Shown: one piece after another, positions 1 through 13,500 of the stretch
Layout of the letters: the number at the start of each line of letters is the position of its first letter
Numbering within the stretch: the first letter of the stretch is position 1
Assembly: GCA_973895155.1 (NCBI GenBank)
Contig: OZ316897.1
Coordinates: 3,038,001-3,102,000, forward strand
Direction: 5' to 3'
DNA from: Marsupella aquatica
Lineage: Eukaryota > Marchantiophyta
DNA: 64,000 bases
The notes under the pieces: generated by a model
What the model was told of the DNA's origin: nothing
The model's input: only the letters and a program-made list of their open reading frames with translations
The model's database searches: none
Made by a program: the position numbers and the translations under genes

Positions 1-163
1 ATATAACTTCAACTCCCTTTCTTTCTTGCAAGGATCAATTGGTAGAAGTCGGGAATTGGGGAGGTTGTGTTCAGGCCCTTGCTAAGGTCAATCCCGATAC
101 CTTGTTTGTTGTGGCCTTGTCATTTTGTTGGAGTGGGCACAATCTGTGTGTACTGCACTGAAG

Positions 164-1482
164 ATGGTTGTCACACGTAGTGTATTGTCTGAGTACCATC
201 GACAGAAGGGTGAGCGCTTTCGTGTGAAGATGATCCATTCTGGGATCGTGCCTACAGACTGTGCTGTGACCTGGGGCTATCCATCTGTGCCTCGCAACCA
301 TTACCGGAGGCTAAGTACATCCCCACCAGCCCCAAACAGTATCCGTCTAGTTAAACAGACAGATGGGGTGCTGGATGAGGACCGTGTCTTCTTGGAGGCT
401 TGTCTCCATTGTCACACCCATACATGTGATCGTTGTAGGGGAGGTGACTCTAACATAGTGCAGACTTTTGCACAGTACATGGCAAGAATGTCGTGGGGTG
501 GTTGCCTGGCATGAAACACCTGTCATTTCATCAATGATTGTGTCTATGGTGGGACATGTCCAGGTTCTGCCCATGATGGTGATGCACACTCAAGTTGTTG
601 ACTTCTGATTCTGCATTGCTCACATTGCAGGATGGATCAAAGGAGCCCACAGGGAAGTCATGCCCCTGGTGGTGCCTACTGGCTATGATTGCTGGTGGAC
701 TATCGCTCCTTCTGGTACATCACATGCCTGCCCCTCTGCCTGCCCCTAATTTTTGAAGGTAATTTTGCAGATCTTGTTCAGCATGACACACATTGCTCGT
801 CAGTTGCTGGATCCAAGATTTGGGCATAGGGAGCACCTTCGTATGGATCCCCCTTGCTGTTTTGAATGTGATGAGGGAGGAACTGTTTTGTTCTGTGATG
901 ACCCTTGTGGTCGCCATTTTCATTATGTAGTTGATGGCCACAACCCCGATGAGGAAGATGGCCATGGACCTACATGTCAGCGGATTGTCATTTCCAGAGG
1001 TCATGATTGGGCTGCAGCTTGGCTTTGTGACCTCTATCAGCAAAACAGAGGAAGATGTTTTGGTTGTGGACTCCTTGGCAGAACCTTGAGACCCACCACA
1101 GACGAGCCCCTTGTGATCCAGTGTTCTCATGATGACTGCTACTCATTTTACCATGTGGGTTGTCTTCGGACACTTCTGCGATATATTGGGGGAAATGCCT
1201 TTCACCCGCCATCCAGATAACCCTGATGCACATCCCGATGCTCTTATATGCCCACGACATTACTGTGAGGTCTGTAAGGAGTATCGGGAGGGCATTTGGG
1301 ATTTTGTCCAATGTCGTAGATGCCCTCGTGCATGGTGTCGTGATGAAGGACCAACAACAGACAAGCACTTGAGGAGAAGGGTGAGGGGCCGAGACACCTG
1401 GGACATTGGACAGTGGCGCATGATTTACTGTACTTGCCATGTCATCCCAGAGGGTTCTGATATCCCAAGTACCCATGACTAG
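164..1482 (+). pseudogene. EDM2-like PHD-cluster protein, left copy (frameshifted)
   Basis: The first exon starts at the ATG at 164 (MVVTR...) and ends near 514. It carries a motif block GI-P-x-YP-x-V-x-RN-x-Y followed by SPPxPxS and a Cys/His cluster (CLHCHTHTCDRCR). After an acceptor TTTGCAG near 769, a second exon encodes a run of Cys/His fingers: CCFECDEGG, CDDPCGRHFH, CFGCGLLG, FYHVGCL, then ICPRHYCEVC and CRRCPRAW. This order is that of the PHD cluster of plant EDM2, a nuclear regulator of transposon-associated H3K9 methylation and alternative polyadenylation. Reading the whole cluster needs a frame change near 1190, and the exon 1 to exon 2 link is not fully resolved, so I call it broken. 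The C-terminal block (WRMIYC-x-CHVI) matches the end of the copy inside CACTA-1. Domain family is fairly sure; function is inferred. Confidence 0.7.
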
Positions 1483-1561
1483 ACCAGCATGACTGCTACT
1501 AATTCCACCATCTTATAACTTGAACCTTTTTTGTAGTGGACCCATAAGACAACCTAAATTA

Positions 1562-1800
1562 TACTTAAATATTTGGTTGAATGCTATGGATCGACTTAAG
1601 TATTTGGTTGAATGCTATGGATCGACTTAAGTATTTGGTTGAATGCTATGGATTGACTTAAGTATTTGGTTGAATGCTATGGATCGACTTAAGTATTTGG
1701 TTGAATGCTATGGACTTAAGTATTTCGATGAATGAAATGGACTTAAGTATTTGGTTGAACGAAGTGGAAGTTTGATGAACTGAAATGGACTTAAGTAAGT
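1562..1800. repeat. Tandem repeat, 31-bp units passing into 27-bp units
   Basis: Copies of a unit built around ACTTAAGTATTTGGTTGAAT start at 1562, 1593, 1624, 1655 and 1686 with an exact 31-bp step. The last one loses four bases, and further degenerate 27-bp copies follow to about 1800. The array lies between the PHD gene and the TE-A transposase. It could be a promoter or end array of TE-A, but nothing proves this. Confidence 0.9.
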
Positions 1801-1950
1801 TTCATTGACTACAATAGATTGAGTGTTCAAATGACATTGTGAATGGTTGACTTGAGTCCTGATCTTTTTCCATGTCTGTCCATTGTTGTATGACAGGTTC
1901 ATGTACCTAATCCCTATCCCTTACTTTCACAGCCTGTATAACTGTCCATC

Positions 1951-4900
1951 ATGGCACACCTAGGCATGAGCTCTGTCAGATTGGTAGAAAAGGGTGAGGA
2001 GGGAGGAAAGCCTGATACGCCAATCTGTGTCATGTCCTTCAAAGAAGGGCAGACTCTGGCAGATTTTTGTCTGAAATGTGTTGGTGCAATAGAGTTTGAC
2101 TTTGATTTTTGGGATGAGAGGTTGCCTGGTCGAGTCCGACGCTTTTCAGAGAAGACTGTTGGGGTGACTGAACTTCAAGGGACAATTTATGTGATTGCAG
2201 AGTTACCCTCAGTTGCCTTGCCTGCTGAGAGGGTCACTATTGGTTCCTCTCATTCATCTGCTGCCACTGTGTCCAATGTGGCAGGCACAACTCCATTGTC
2301 TCAAGGACAAACACAAGGGGTGCCAGTACAGGCTACTGTACAGCCTGTCACAGGCTCCTTTGAGTCTCACCTCAAGTCTGAGGCTGCATCAAAGGCCTGG
2401 AATGATGAGTGGTTGAAGCTACGATCCTGGGTGAACCAGAAGGGCTTTGGTGAGCACAAGTGGAAAGTGCGAACATGGGATGAGGGAGGGGAGTGTCGAG
2501 GTCATCTAGAATGCTTAGAGTGTAGGGAAACTTATGGGAATGCAGCCACTTCACAGGTGCTCAAGTCCATCGCAAATTGCTTTAGCAACTTCAAGACAAA
2601 GCACCTGACCAACCCTAAACACAAGGAGAACTAATGTAAGCGAAGGGGTTTAGCTGGAGCTTTGGTGACGGCTGCTGACACTATACAGCAACCACTGTTT
2701 GATCATAGTATGCAAATAGGGGCTGGTGTGGAAATAGTTGGAAAGTTGAATGCAGAGGTAGGTGGCGTGGTAGAAGTGTTCTCTATCACACCATCTCCCA
2801 CTGATCCAACATTTGCACAGAGGTTATTCCTGTTTAAGGTTAGATGTACAGTCTGTGGCAAGCTACATACTGACATGTGCCCTAAGAAATCCAATTTGGA
2901 ACACAATTTAAGGCAACACCTTGTCAGTCGAGATCATATGGATGCACTTGAGAATGTCATCACCAGTACCCAGGCTGCACTGAGGGCAGGGAAGAAGGGG
3001 AGACCAAGGAAGCCTGATGCTCGTGATCTGTTTCCATCTCAAAATTCTATTCTGAATTTCTTTAGAGAGGACAACTCTACTGTAGGGAGCAGTTCAGGCA
3101 GAGGTGGGTTGTATTCCTCCGTTGAGCCAAGTTTAAGTTTGCTTTGTTGGGGCCTGTGGGAGTTAGAGGTCAAGTGGACAGGGGATTCTATGGCTGTGAA
3201 GGGCATACTTGATGATCAAGAGGGAGGGAATGTCTAGGACTGTGACCGTACCACCTGTGCTGAGGTTTTCAATGTAACTAGCCAGTCAGTTGTTGGTATA
3301 CAGGGTTGTTTTAGGCACAAGCAATGTCACAGGGTGTCCATTAATTAATGGAGGTGGTTTTCAAAACCTCACTTGCACTCTATGTGATTCAATAAAATGT
3401 GAAGATGATTTTTGTGGCAGGGTGCACAGGGAAGCGGAAGCATTAGTGCAAAGAGGAGACAGCTGTCAGGACTACACAGGGTGGGATAAGGTTGGCATAC
3501 TTGACCAAAACCGAACTGAGGGAACATGTTGGTAACCTCAACACTCGCTTTAGGAAACAGCATTGACTGTTGGCACAACAGGCTCAGAAAATTTGTGCCT
3601 TGAGTGTTAGGCAAAAGAAGCTAGAAGATTTATTAGGAGTAGCCCATGATAGGAAAGATTTAAGACTGTTTCTGAGAAATATTGTGAATGGACATAGGCG
3701 TGGTGCTTTTGGTGGCAAGGAAGGGTTGTGGGATTTCCTGACAGATGTAGCTAAGAACTTGCAGAGAGTTGCTAAGGGTTATCGATACACTAAGAGAACC
3801 AAGGCCTTTTCCCAAGCCATGTTCCAGTTTGGAGGTAGACAAGTGGCTCATTATTTCCAGGCAAACCTAGGTGGTCCAGGTCTGAAGACCTTGAAACGTG
3901 ATAGAGCAAAACTACCACCCTTTAGAGCTGGCATTCGAAAAGAGATATTCCAGGAGGTGTGCAGAGTACTATGTGCATCAAAGCAGTCACTTGGAATTTC
4001 AGGAGATGTACCAGTAATGTTTGCTGAGGATGAAACAAGGATAAAAGAGAGACCCGGGTTTGTGTTTTTGTCTCTGTAGTAAATTAGCTTGTTCTTTTGA
4101 ATGTGTTGGATGAGTTTGCACGTCATGAGCTGATGTGTGTTTTGTATTGTGTGTGACAGATGGGAAGCTAAATATGACACCCTCATTGGTTTTTGTGGCC
4201 CCTTAGAGGAGCACACATGTTCTTTTGGCTTGGAAGTACTGGTTGGAGCAGGTACTAAAGGGTATGACAAGATTGTAAGTACTTTTGAGCAATATGCCAA
4301 AGGCATGTATGCTAGAGTAATCATTGTCAATCCTCTACATGCAAAGATGCCTAAATTGGCATTGTGTGTTCTACCAACATGTAACAAGTTTAGAGCTCCC
4401 TGGGTAAGAGAGCATTGGGTGCAGCTGAAGTCCATGTGGAACACACATTGCAGAGACAGTGTTGGTTCTTTGTTGGGCCATGCTAGTGATGGTGATGCTC
4501 GTCGTAGGAGATTGATGATGGAAGATTATACTGCTGTGAATGGTTCCTTTCCTAGGTATAGTGTAGGATGGGTTGGGTGGCAATACTCAGTGTCCATACT
4601 TCCGAATTGAGATCTATATGGTTTTGGAGACCAAGACCCACCTCACAATGGCAAGAAGGCAATTAACCCATTGGACCGAGTGTTTGCTATGTTAGTTCTT
4701 GGTGATCAGCATGCATCTTTGTCATATGTCACATCTGTTTATAACCATTATGCAATTCATGAGCATGGTTTGCATTGGGATGATGTGAATAGGACAGATA
4801 GACAAAATTGGGCTGGCCCACAACGAATAGCTTCCAGGAGAGTGCAGGCCTGCCTACAGCATATGTATGAGCAACGAGATGTTCGTCATGACAGAAGCTT

Positions 4901-6377
4901 TGGGACCATGATATAGAGGTTTGTGCAGACTACATGGATATTTTCTTCTCTGTTAAGCACGACCTAAGAACCCGTGTTGTCTTGGCATCAAAGGTATCTT
5001 GGTTCTTCCAATTGTGGAGGCTATGGTTGAGGTATGGTGATCATTTTGTGACAGGGAATGCTGGATCTATCACAGAGAAGAACATGATTTCTGTGCAGGC
5101 TTTCCATGATATCAACATGTCTTGTCATTTTGTAGTATTGTTAATCTATGCCTTTCGGGACAAGTTCCCATATCTGCAAGTTCCATTTCACTTGTTGGGA
5201 TCAGATTGTTGTGAGATATTTTTTAGCAAGGTAGGTGGCATGAGTGGCCATGAGAGAAATTATGACTTTGGATCTCTACTGGACAGTGTAGTGGGACTGA
5301 ATCAACTAGCTGAATTAGAGTATGGACCAGAGGGATTGAAGATACGTCGATCACATGATAAACAGGATCATGTTTGGGCAACTTTACATCCTTTGGATGA
5401 AGGAGAACAAGCTCCAAATTTATTTGATTACTCTGCAGTTCAGACTAATGAGCTAGTTGTTGATGCTCTAAAGGAAGGTTTGCAGGAAGCAAAGGATTTG
5501 TTGTGCAAGCTGAACATGTCACCAAGGAGTTCTTTGCCAGCAGCGAAAAGACGATGGTGGGTTCATCCTTGGGAGGTGGAGGCAGAGACTTGGCCGGATA
5601 CAAGTGTCATGAAAGAGGCTGTGTTATGTGATGATGCTGAAGACACAATTGAGCATCGATCTACTATAGGCCCTAGACCTGAGCCCCCAATTGGAGAGTT
5701 TCTAGAGTTTGAAGATCCTGAAGAAGATCTCAATCGGATTGATTCATGGGACACTCTGGACAGTCAGGATTGTATTGAGCCACTAATAGTTGATGATTGT
5801 TCGATTGAGGTGGACACTAACCCATTTTGTGAGATGGAGACACTAGGACATGAAGTAAGGCATGTCTTGGCTGGAGTTCAAGCAGACTTAACTGATGTGT
5901 AGACACCCGGGTCAGTAGTGTCTACTATAACTTATGAGGGAAGGACTATCTACAAGTCCACTCCTGTGAGTCAATTGTGCTGCAATCCTTTTATGTCAAA
6001 GGATAGGCTAACTAGGATAGCCCAGAAGACCTATTACACTACTGGGAAGGAGAAGGAAAATGGTGACTCTGTGACTTGTTTGGTTGACATTGGTACTGAT
6101 ATAGCAGTTTTGTTTGAGTCTGCTACACAGGTTGGTCCTTCTACCAGATCATCCAAGTCAAAGAAGAGGAAGGGAATATATAAAGGGCCTATTGTTGACG
6201 CAACATCTGCAAAGAAGGAATATTGGTTGGGTAGGATTGAGTTTATGATATAGAAGAATGGCTCCCATTGGGTCAGACGTCAGAAAGCAATAGATCTGTT
6301 GGACAGGCCTGTACCTGCAGTTGGACAGAGTGGAAGTGTGTGCCGCTTGCAGTGTAATTGGTACAAATCTATTGGTA
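1951..6377 (+). pseudogene. TE-A transposase of unplaced DDE-like family, main part
   Basis: A long decayed transposase-type gene. From the ATG at 1951 it has two BED-like zinc fingers: C-x2-C...H-x4-H around 2510-2630, and CTVC...HNLRQHLVSRDH around 2849-2940. A probable catalytic core follows: FAEDETRI near 4020, VNPLH near 4330 and GHASDGDARRRRLM near 4480-4520. Then come a DCCEIFFSK block near 5205 and a C-terminal region ending EYWLGRIEF. One intron is clear, 4058-4159 (GTTTGT...GACAG), joining ERPG to WEAKYD. In-frame stops lie at 2632-2634, 3564-3566, 4608-4610 and 5900-5902, another stop at 3235-3237 may mark decay or an intron, and a frame change lies near 4900. The gene is dead. CACTA-1 interrupts it at 6378 and it resumes at 22953. 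It resembles a cut-and-paste transposase; I cannot name the superfamily. Confidence 0.65.
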
Positions 6378-6640
6378 CACTAGTAGAAACCGGGGGGTAT
6401 TTAGACCCCATTAAACGACTATTCAGTACCGTATAGGACTTGGAAACGACTGGGAAGGACTCCAGTCCTTTATAGGACTGCGAGTCGTATGTTTTGTTAC
6501 TATAATCAACTGAGTCCTTTATAGAACTGGTTTATAAGTCGTTTAATAGACTGGATTTTCAGTCTATTTTAGTCTTTGTGTGGGTAGCTTTGGTGAGTCG
6601 TTTTCAGTCTTTTATGGGCTGAGATGGTGAGTCGTTGGGA
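6378..6640. repeat. CACTA-1 left terminal and subterminal repeat region
   Basis: The 18-bp terminal sequence is followed by repeated AACGACT/AGTCGTT and GTCCTTTATAGAACT-like words in both orientations. In CACTA elements such arrays bind the TNPA protein. The right-hand partner lies at about 22795-22952. Confidence 0.8.
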
Positions 6641-6659
6641 ACGACTAAAAAGGTTATGG

Positions 6660-7205
6660 AGGGTAGTCTTTAAATATACTTTGTGGGGTATGTATAAGTC
6701 TTTCATGTCAACTGGATATGAGTGATGAAGACCCCACTATATTACTTGGAATGAACCCACTCTTGTGCACAAATAACATATTGCATTCATGTTTTATTGT
6801 GTACTTGGAATGAACTCACTCTATAAGTTCACCATTCATCATGTTAACATTAGAATACATAGTTTCAGAAAGCCATCTTCTATACCATGTACACTAATAT
6901 GAATTCACAGATTCAAACTTCATAGACTACAAAGAAGGTCACAAAGTATTCCTCTATACCATACACACTAATACTGAAATGATACAAAACAGATTCAAGT
7001 ATCATAGACAATCACCATAGAGCCATAGTTTGACATCAATCACTTGTTTCATACATACAGAATTCAGAAATATCAATGTCACACACAACGGCTCCTTCAT
7101 CCTCTTTACCAAATGGAAAAATTGGTACAGATATTTCTTGGATCTTTCCAAGGCAATGTCAAAATGTGACACAATTCACATGATTCTATTTACACTTGCA
7201 TTCAG
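6660..7205. other. CACTA-1 spacer, 3' region of TNPA-like gene
   Basis: AT-rich sequence between the subterminal repeats and the stop of the TNPA-like gene, probably its 3' untranslated region. I see no further gene. Confidence 0.5.
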
Positions 7206-10200
7206 TCACTGCAGACTAACACACTCTGATGGCCAAAGCACAAGAGATCCTACTGCATCTGCAATTATTTCCTGAGGTGGATCATCGTCTCTATTCGGAA
7301 ATGGCAAATTACAATCAGATACAATCACTGTAGTCAACAACACTACTACATGGTCATCCGGGACCACTTTGCCATGGAATTTTGCATGATCCGGTCGCAA
7401 AATGCATGTACCCACACATACCTGCGAGTCATCCTCCCATGATAGAAGATTATGGACTGGCTCTGCTGTGGCTATCACCTCCACCTTACCCTGGCTGTTT
7501 TTCTTGGCTTTCCTGGGTGGCTTATACATGACATTATTCATACCTTGGTTGCGAGTCATGACTTTGGCACGAGTGTTTTGTGCTGGTGATCGAGAATTGG
7601 CTACACTCTTCTTCAAAGAATCTGCATCCATATTTGACACTTCTGATTGTGTAGCAGGATTTCCTTGCGACATCATCTCAGTATCTGCCAACATTGTACT
7701 TGCTTCAATTGAAGCATCTACAATCTTACTTGCATCCAATGTTGCTCCCAAGTTTCGACGTCGCTTCACCCTGCTCCCACTTGGTTGAGAGTCTGTCAAC
7801 TCTGCATCAACTACAATTCAGTGTCATGTCCAACATAAGTCAATCACTCATCACATGTGCTAAATGTACATGTCACCAACCACAAAGTTGTCACTATCTC
7901 CTTACCATTATGAACAGCCTTCTTCCCCTTCTTTGCCATTGCCATATGCTCCATGTCTGCTTCTATTGATCAATAAACACACCACAATATTCAAGTTGAA
8001 TCTATTAACCACTGAATTGTTTCTCAACGTTCATATAGAGGAATTTAAAGCATCAGCTTACCTGATACCTCCTTGGCTATGGTCACTAAGGCACTGGGCA
8101 CATCTTCTTCATTATTGCTCTTTGAATCACCTGATACATCAATCATGATGTCACTTCAGATCCCAGTTCATCCAACCAGTTCTTACAGAAAAGATTACCT
8201 CCAACCGGCTTAAGCTTCACAAAACTCCATGCACTTTTCAAATGTAATGTACTGGATCATAGCAGGTTACCTGTCTCAGCAACCTTCTTGCCCTTTTGCT
8301 TACTGATTACAGGGTCCTTCTCTGCCTCCACTCTTCCTGCATTCAAACCATTCACTCAATTCATGAAAACTTACTTCTAACATTTGAACATAGGACACAA
8401 TGAACAATGGGCCGGTGTCATTTCCATACCTGTGTCAGATTTGCCAATTCCCTTTTTTGTTAACAAGGGCACACTTTGTACAATGTTGCCCTCATTGTTT
8501 GGTTGGGAACCACCCAATTTTTCAATCATAAGCTTGAAATTAGATTCCACTGATGCAAGAAGGTTCGCTACAGATGCCTCCACAATATCCAAACGATCAG
8601 CCAATTTACTTTCCACTCGAGGGAGTCCACACTCTAATGACTTCAACCGTTCACACATCTCTGTGAGTGTTGTAACAGTTCCCTGTCATAACACAGCTTA
8701 CATATCTCAGATAACTGTCCCCAAGAACTGGTTGCTTACTTCCTACTACATTTCTTTCTGATGCTCAAGGCCAAATAGTCACAGAACATACATAATTACA
8801 ACATAATCACCTGTTTGGAAGTCACACTTGTCACCTCACTCCTGTGTTTCATGAACTCCTCTCTCACTTCTTATGCTGATGGTTCTTCACCTGTCAATTT
8901 CTTCTGCAGTCCACATCAACATACATATGAATGAAACCAAGTGTTGATTGTCAATGAAAATGTAATAATGGTAGCAAGATGATAAGTTTGAGGCTTACTA
9001 TCAGGCATGTCACTGCCTTACCAATTGTTCTTTCACTGGAGCATAACTTCCTCTCCCAGCCTGTGAAAGGTGTTTCACTTTGCCTCGAGCATTTGACATC
9101 AGTTCACTCTTGCTCTGTCCAGCCTCCGACATGAACCCTTTGATTAACCGTGTCCATTGATCCAGTTCCAATGATGGGGGTGGTGGCATTCTCCTGTTAG
9201 AACCATTGTCTATCCACATCCTTTTCAACCTATGCCTCTCTTGTTTCAAAATCCTCATTGCATAATCTGATATGCAATCTTCAACTGGGCCCTTACCATC
9301 ATTACCAACATAGTCCCACCGTTCAAGAATGTCCTTGCAGATAGCAGCCCAATCAGCTTTGTTCTGACTCCTAAACTGTGTAATGCTCAAATCTAACCAA
9401 CGCAATACTTCTCCTCTTAGGTCAGAATGCCAACGGTTCTTACCATCACATGTGGGAGTTATCCAACCTTCGGAATTCACTTCTACTTTACCAAATTTGT
9501 TACTATCTCCTGCCTTGGTACTCCCTGAAGCGCTACTAGGTGTCCCTCCACGGCCTGGTGTCCCCCCACGGCCTGGGGTCCCTCCACGGCCTGATCTCCC
9601 CCCACGGCCTGGATTGCATTGTCCAAACCTCCCTGGAGTCCCTGCACATTTACAGGATCCATTTACAGTCACTTACATTAGGTAAGTATGAATCATAAAT
9701 CCTGCTGCCAAATATACACTGGACTTCAGAGCAATTCTGCAATGACCAAGTTACCTCTCCCTTGGCGCATAGATGGTTCTGGACCACCTGTCCTATTGCT
9801 TTGTCTTGATGAATTAGGGCCGTTTCTCCCGCCTGTGAATGATTGCCGCCTATCTAAACGTGGATAGCCTTTGTTGTTTTCGTGATTGTCCCAATCAGAG
9901 TCTGCATACCAACAGGTACATGCCACACTCATGGACCTGTAAGATAAACTCTTTGCCCTAGCTACACATCAGATAAGTCCATATTGAGCTAAATCTCTGC
10001 TACCATCACAAAATCACTAGCACAAGGCACTTACTTGTCCAATCATCCTCCTCACCTTTCCATTGCCCTCTGTACCCGTCTCTACCACGCTCTGGGTGTT
10101 CATATTCATCCCATCCATCTTCTGCTCCATCATAGTCATCATCATAATTATCAGGCGTCCCTTGCCAATAACTCTGGCTCCTTCTAGGATATGGATTATG

Positions 10201-10377
10201 TGATTTCTCTCTAGCTGCCCACCTACCTGGGACTTGATGAGGGCCTTGTGCATCCTGCATAGGTGCATTTTTCTGTGAGCCCCCTGCATCTGGGTCTCCA
10301 TCCATATCCAATCTTTCCTCTTCACCCCACTCTCCAAGCCCCATGTCTGTCTCCATGTCATCACCCTCTTCCCCCAT
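7206..10377 (-). CDS. TNPA-like accessory protein of CACTA-1, multi-exon
   Basis: A multi-exon minus-strand gene. The first exon (about 10377-10035) is acidic and rich in DDDYD and R/G. An R/G/S-rich exon follows near 9920-9740. The exon near 9640-9010 has glycine-rich repeats (GRGGTPGRGG, from an 18-bp DNA repeat at about 9544-9613), then a Transposase_24-like block with WLDLSITQFRS, RHRLKRMW and WTRLIKGFMS. A coiled-coil exon lies near 8658-8430 (KLADRLDIVEASVANLLAS), and the last exon ends IADAVGSLVLWPS near 7206, an ending seen in such proteins. TNPA-type proteins bind subterminal repeats and assist TNP2. Exon borders are approximate, and I found no definite stop inside the exons I could follow. 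Confidence 0.75.
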
Positions 10378-10554
10378 AGCTTCTGCACAGCACCCACAAC
10401 CAAACAGGGAGAATTAGCACACTAAATTCAAAGTATCAATCAATTTCATGCATATCCAACTATCCTAAATATCATTCCAGGCAGCAATTCCCGTTTTGTG
10501 ACTCTGTGCAGGTAGTCATCCTCAACCTCATACTTGCCAATCGCCAGCTGTTGC

Positions 10555-13500
10555 CTATTGCAAATCATCAACCTCATCATATTCCATTTGCCCAGGTTCA
10601 TCATATGTCTCTCTCAATGTTAAGGGGATGTAGTCAGTCCCTGCCCGAGTTGGAAGTACAGTCTCATGACTAGGATGCTCAAATGCAGCATGGTCATCCA
10701 AACTGAACTCTACTTTACTTCCATCCATCCGCCTGTTCCGTGCTTGGCTATGGCATACCACCCTCCAGCCATGTGACTCCTCCACATCTGCAAAGAAAGC
10801 CTGTTCAACTTGGCTAGGGAAAACAAAAGGCTCAGACCATTCTGGTACTCTGGACCTAAAATTGGCCAACAAGAACCCATCATGATCACGCTTCATGGTG
10901 GCCCTTGGTCTCTGCCACTCTGATTTCACCCATGATCCCTTCATCAATATCACTGGGACACTTGTGTTACCATAATTCAACACCCAAATGTCGGTCAACT
11001 CCCCCACGTAACCCATCTTCATCCACCCCCTCTGTTCTTCAGAGGTTCTCTGCTCAAACACAGAAATCAAACCACAATCATATGATACACAATGGTCACC
11101 CTGCTCATCCCTCACTCGATAATGATTTCCATAAGCTCTCATCTGTTTGTAGGTCAGAATAGACAATCGTGGTGGCACAGATAGAAGATACAAATTCTTC
11201 TCCATATCTGGGTGATGTCTACTATGCTCTCGAATTGTCACCCGAATCCACTGCTCGAACTGTGGGAAGGGATCCTGCTGCCCAGAGTGTGCAGCTTTTT
11301 GCATATCATATTCCCTGCAATATGAGGTACAGGCATAGTTAGGTCTAAACAACACATGACAACCTAAGATCACCCTTGGAACAGACAAGAAGCATCACAA
11401 CAAAGGCAAGTCAATTCAATCACTCACCTCCACCATGGTTGCATAGGCTCTGTGTTTGCCAGCACATATGAATGAGCCTTGTCTCGAATCGCAACAGGCA
11501 GCTGAACAGCACGTCCCACACCTTCAACAACCTCGCCACTCACTCCATCATCTTCACCAGATTCCAAACTCTTGTCATAGCTTCACCAGACCCAGCCATG
11601 TACTCTGTTAGGAATCCCAACGTCTCATCCTTAATGTACCCCAATGCCATGGAAGCCTCTGGCCTGTAGTATGTTCTCACATGACCTTTCAACAACTTCA
11701 TGTATCGCTCCATAGGGTACATCCATCTGGTACTGACTGGCCCATACTGCCCTAGCTCTTCTACCACATGGATTAGGAGATGAGTCATAACATCAAAGAA
11801 AGCAGGGGGGAAGTATATCTCCAAGTCACAGAGGACATAAGCAGCATCCTGCTTCAACTGCTCCAATCCTTGGGGATCCCACACTTTCACACATATACGG
11901 CAAAATACATTGCACAGTCGAAGAATGACATTACCGACTGGTTTCTGCATGAGACCTCTGAGGCATAGGGGCAGAATGTGCTGCATCAACACATGGTAGT
12001 CATGTGTTTTCATACTGCCAAGTTTATTCTTTGTAATATGCTTCTTGAAGGCACCAGCATAGCCAGAGGGCACTTTCAGACAGCTCAATCTATACAAGAA
12101 TGTCTTCCATTCATCCTGTGTGCACACATAGGGAGCTTGGAACTTGAGAAGTACATTGGGATTGCTTGCATGGGGCTTCAACCAAAGGTGAGGGCGAATC
12201 CTCTTCTGTTGCATATCAGCTCGAACTGCTCCTGTATCTTTCTCACCCGACAAGAACTTCAGCAAGCTCTCACAAATATTTTTCTCAATGTGCATGACGT
12301 CCACATTGTGTTTGCTGGGCTCGAATTCCTGCACTCCACAAAGCAAAGAATTCAACAACAGAAACACTAATTAACCACATAGGAGGATTGTAACCAACAT
12401 CAATCCACCATTGCTCCAATCTAAAATTGCAATCATACAGGGGCTGGAGGCTAAGTACATTACCCTCCAGTACTCCAACTCCAAGTCCATCAAGGTCTGT
12501 CTTTTCACACCGTGTTTCACCACTGGATCCTCAGGTTCTCGATCAGTGGCACTTCTCTTGTCCCAATCAGCCTTCCTGGCTGCCCACCTCAGGACTTGCT
12601 CTCTGGTGACCCTCTGTGGTGGGCCACGAAGCTCTGTTTTGTTGTTGAAGTGTGCAATTTGAGACCGTGTGTGCCTGTAAGGATGATCAACAGGCAGATA
12701 CCTTCTATGCCCCTGAAATTTCATACTGTGCAGGGCATGCGACCACTCACTTGTCACATTTTTCCCACATGGTGTGCACCCCACATAGCCCTTTGTCACT
12801 CGTCCAGATATGATGCCATGGCCTGGGTAATCTGCTATATCCAGCAAACAAATTGCATGCAGTCTAAAGGGGCTGGGTCGAAGAAGCCCCTTCAGAACAT
12901 CATGGGTTAACACCCCTTCTATCCACAAAGTCTTCCACTCTTCCACTGCTGGAGCCAACATGATATCTATGAATTGCTCGGTCATAGAAGCTGGTCCAGG
13001 GATTAACAGCACCATCATGACAAAAAACCTCTTTGTAGTCATCCATGGGGGAAGGTTGTAATTTAGCAGCGTAACCGGCCAACATGAATAACGGTTGTTT
13101 TTGTCTCCAAATGGGTTTACTCCATCCAGTGATAGACCAAATCGAAAATTCCGCTTCTCTGCAGCAAACTGTGGCCACCTCTCATCAACAAATTTCCAAT
13201 GGTTGGAATCTCCAATGTGACGCTGCAGGCCATCACTGCTCTTGTTATCAGGAGTCCATGTCATCAGCTTGGAAATGGCAGGGCATCTAAACAGACGTTG
13301 TAGTCTAGGAATGAGAGGAAAATGACGAAGAACCTTGGCAGGGTGTGTACATTTCCCTACATTCTTGTACCTGTGCTTACCACAATGAGGGCATGTCAAT
13401 TTATCTGCATGCTCTTTGCGAAAGAGAACACACCCATCAGGGCATGCGTCAATAGACACATAGTTCAGCCCAAGGTTAGACATCAATTTCCTAGCCTCGT

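Noticed and set aside
1951-6377. TE-A as a P-element or THAP-type transposase
   Set aside because: The DCCEIFFSK block recalls it, but there is no THAP domain and the other motifs do not fit well enough to name the family.
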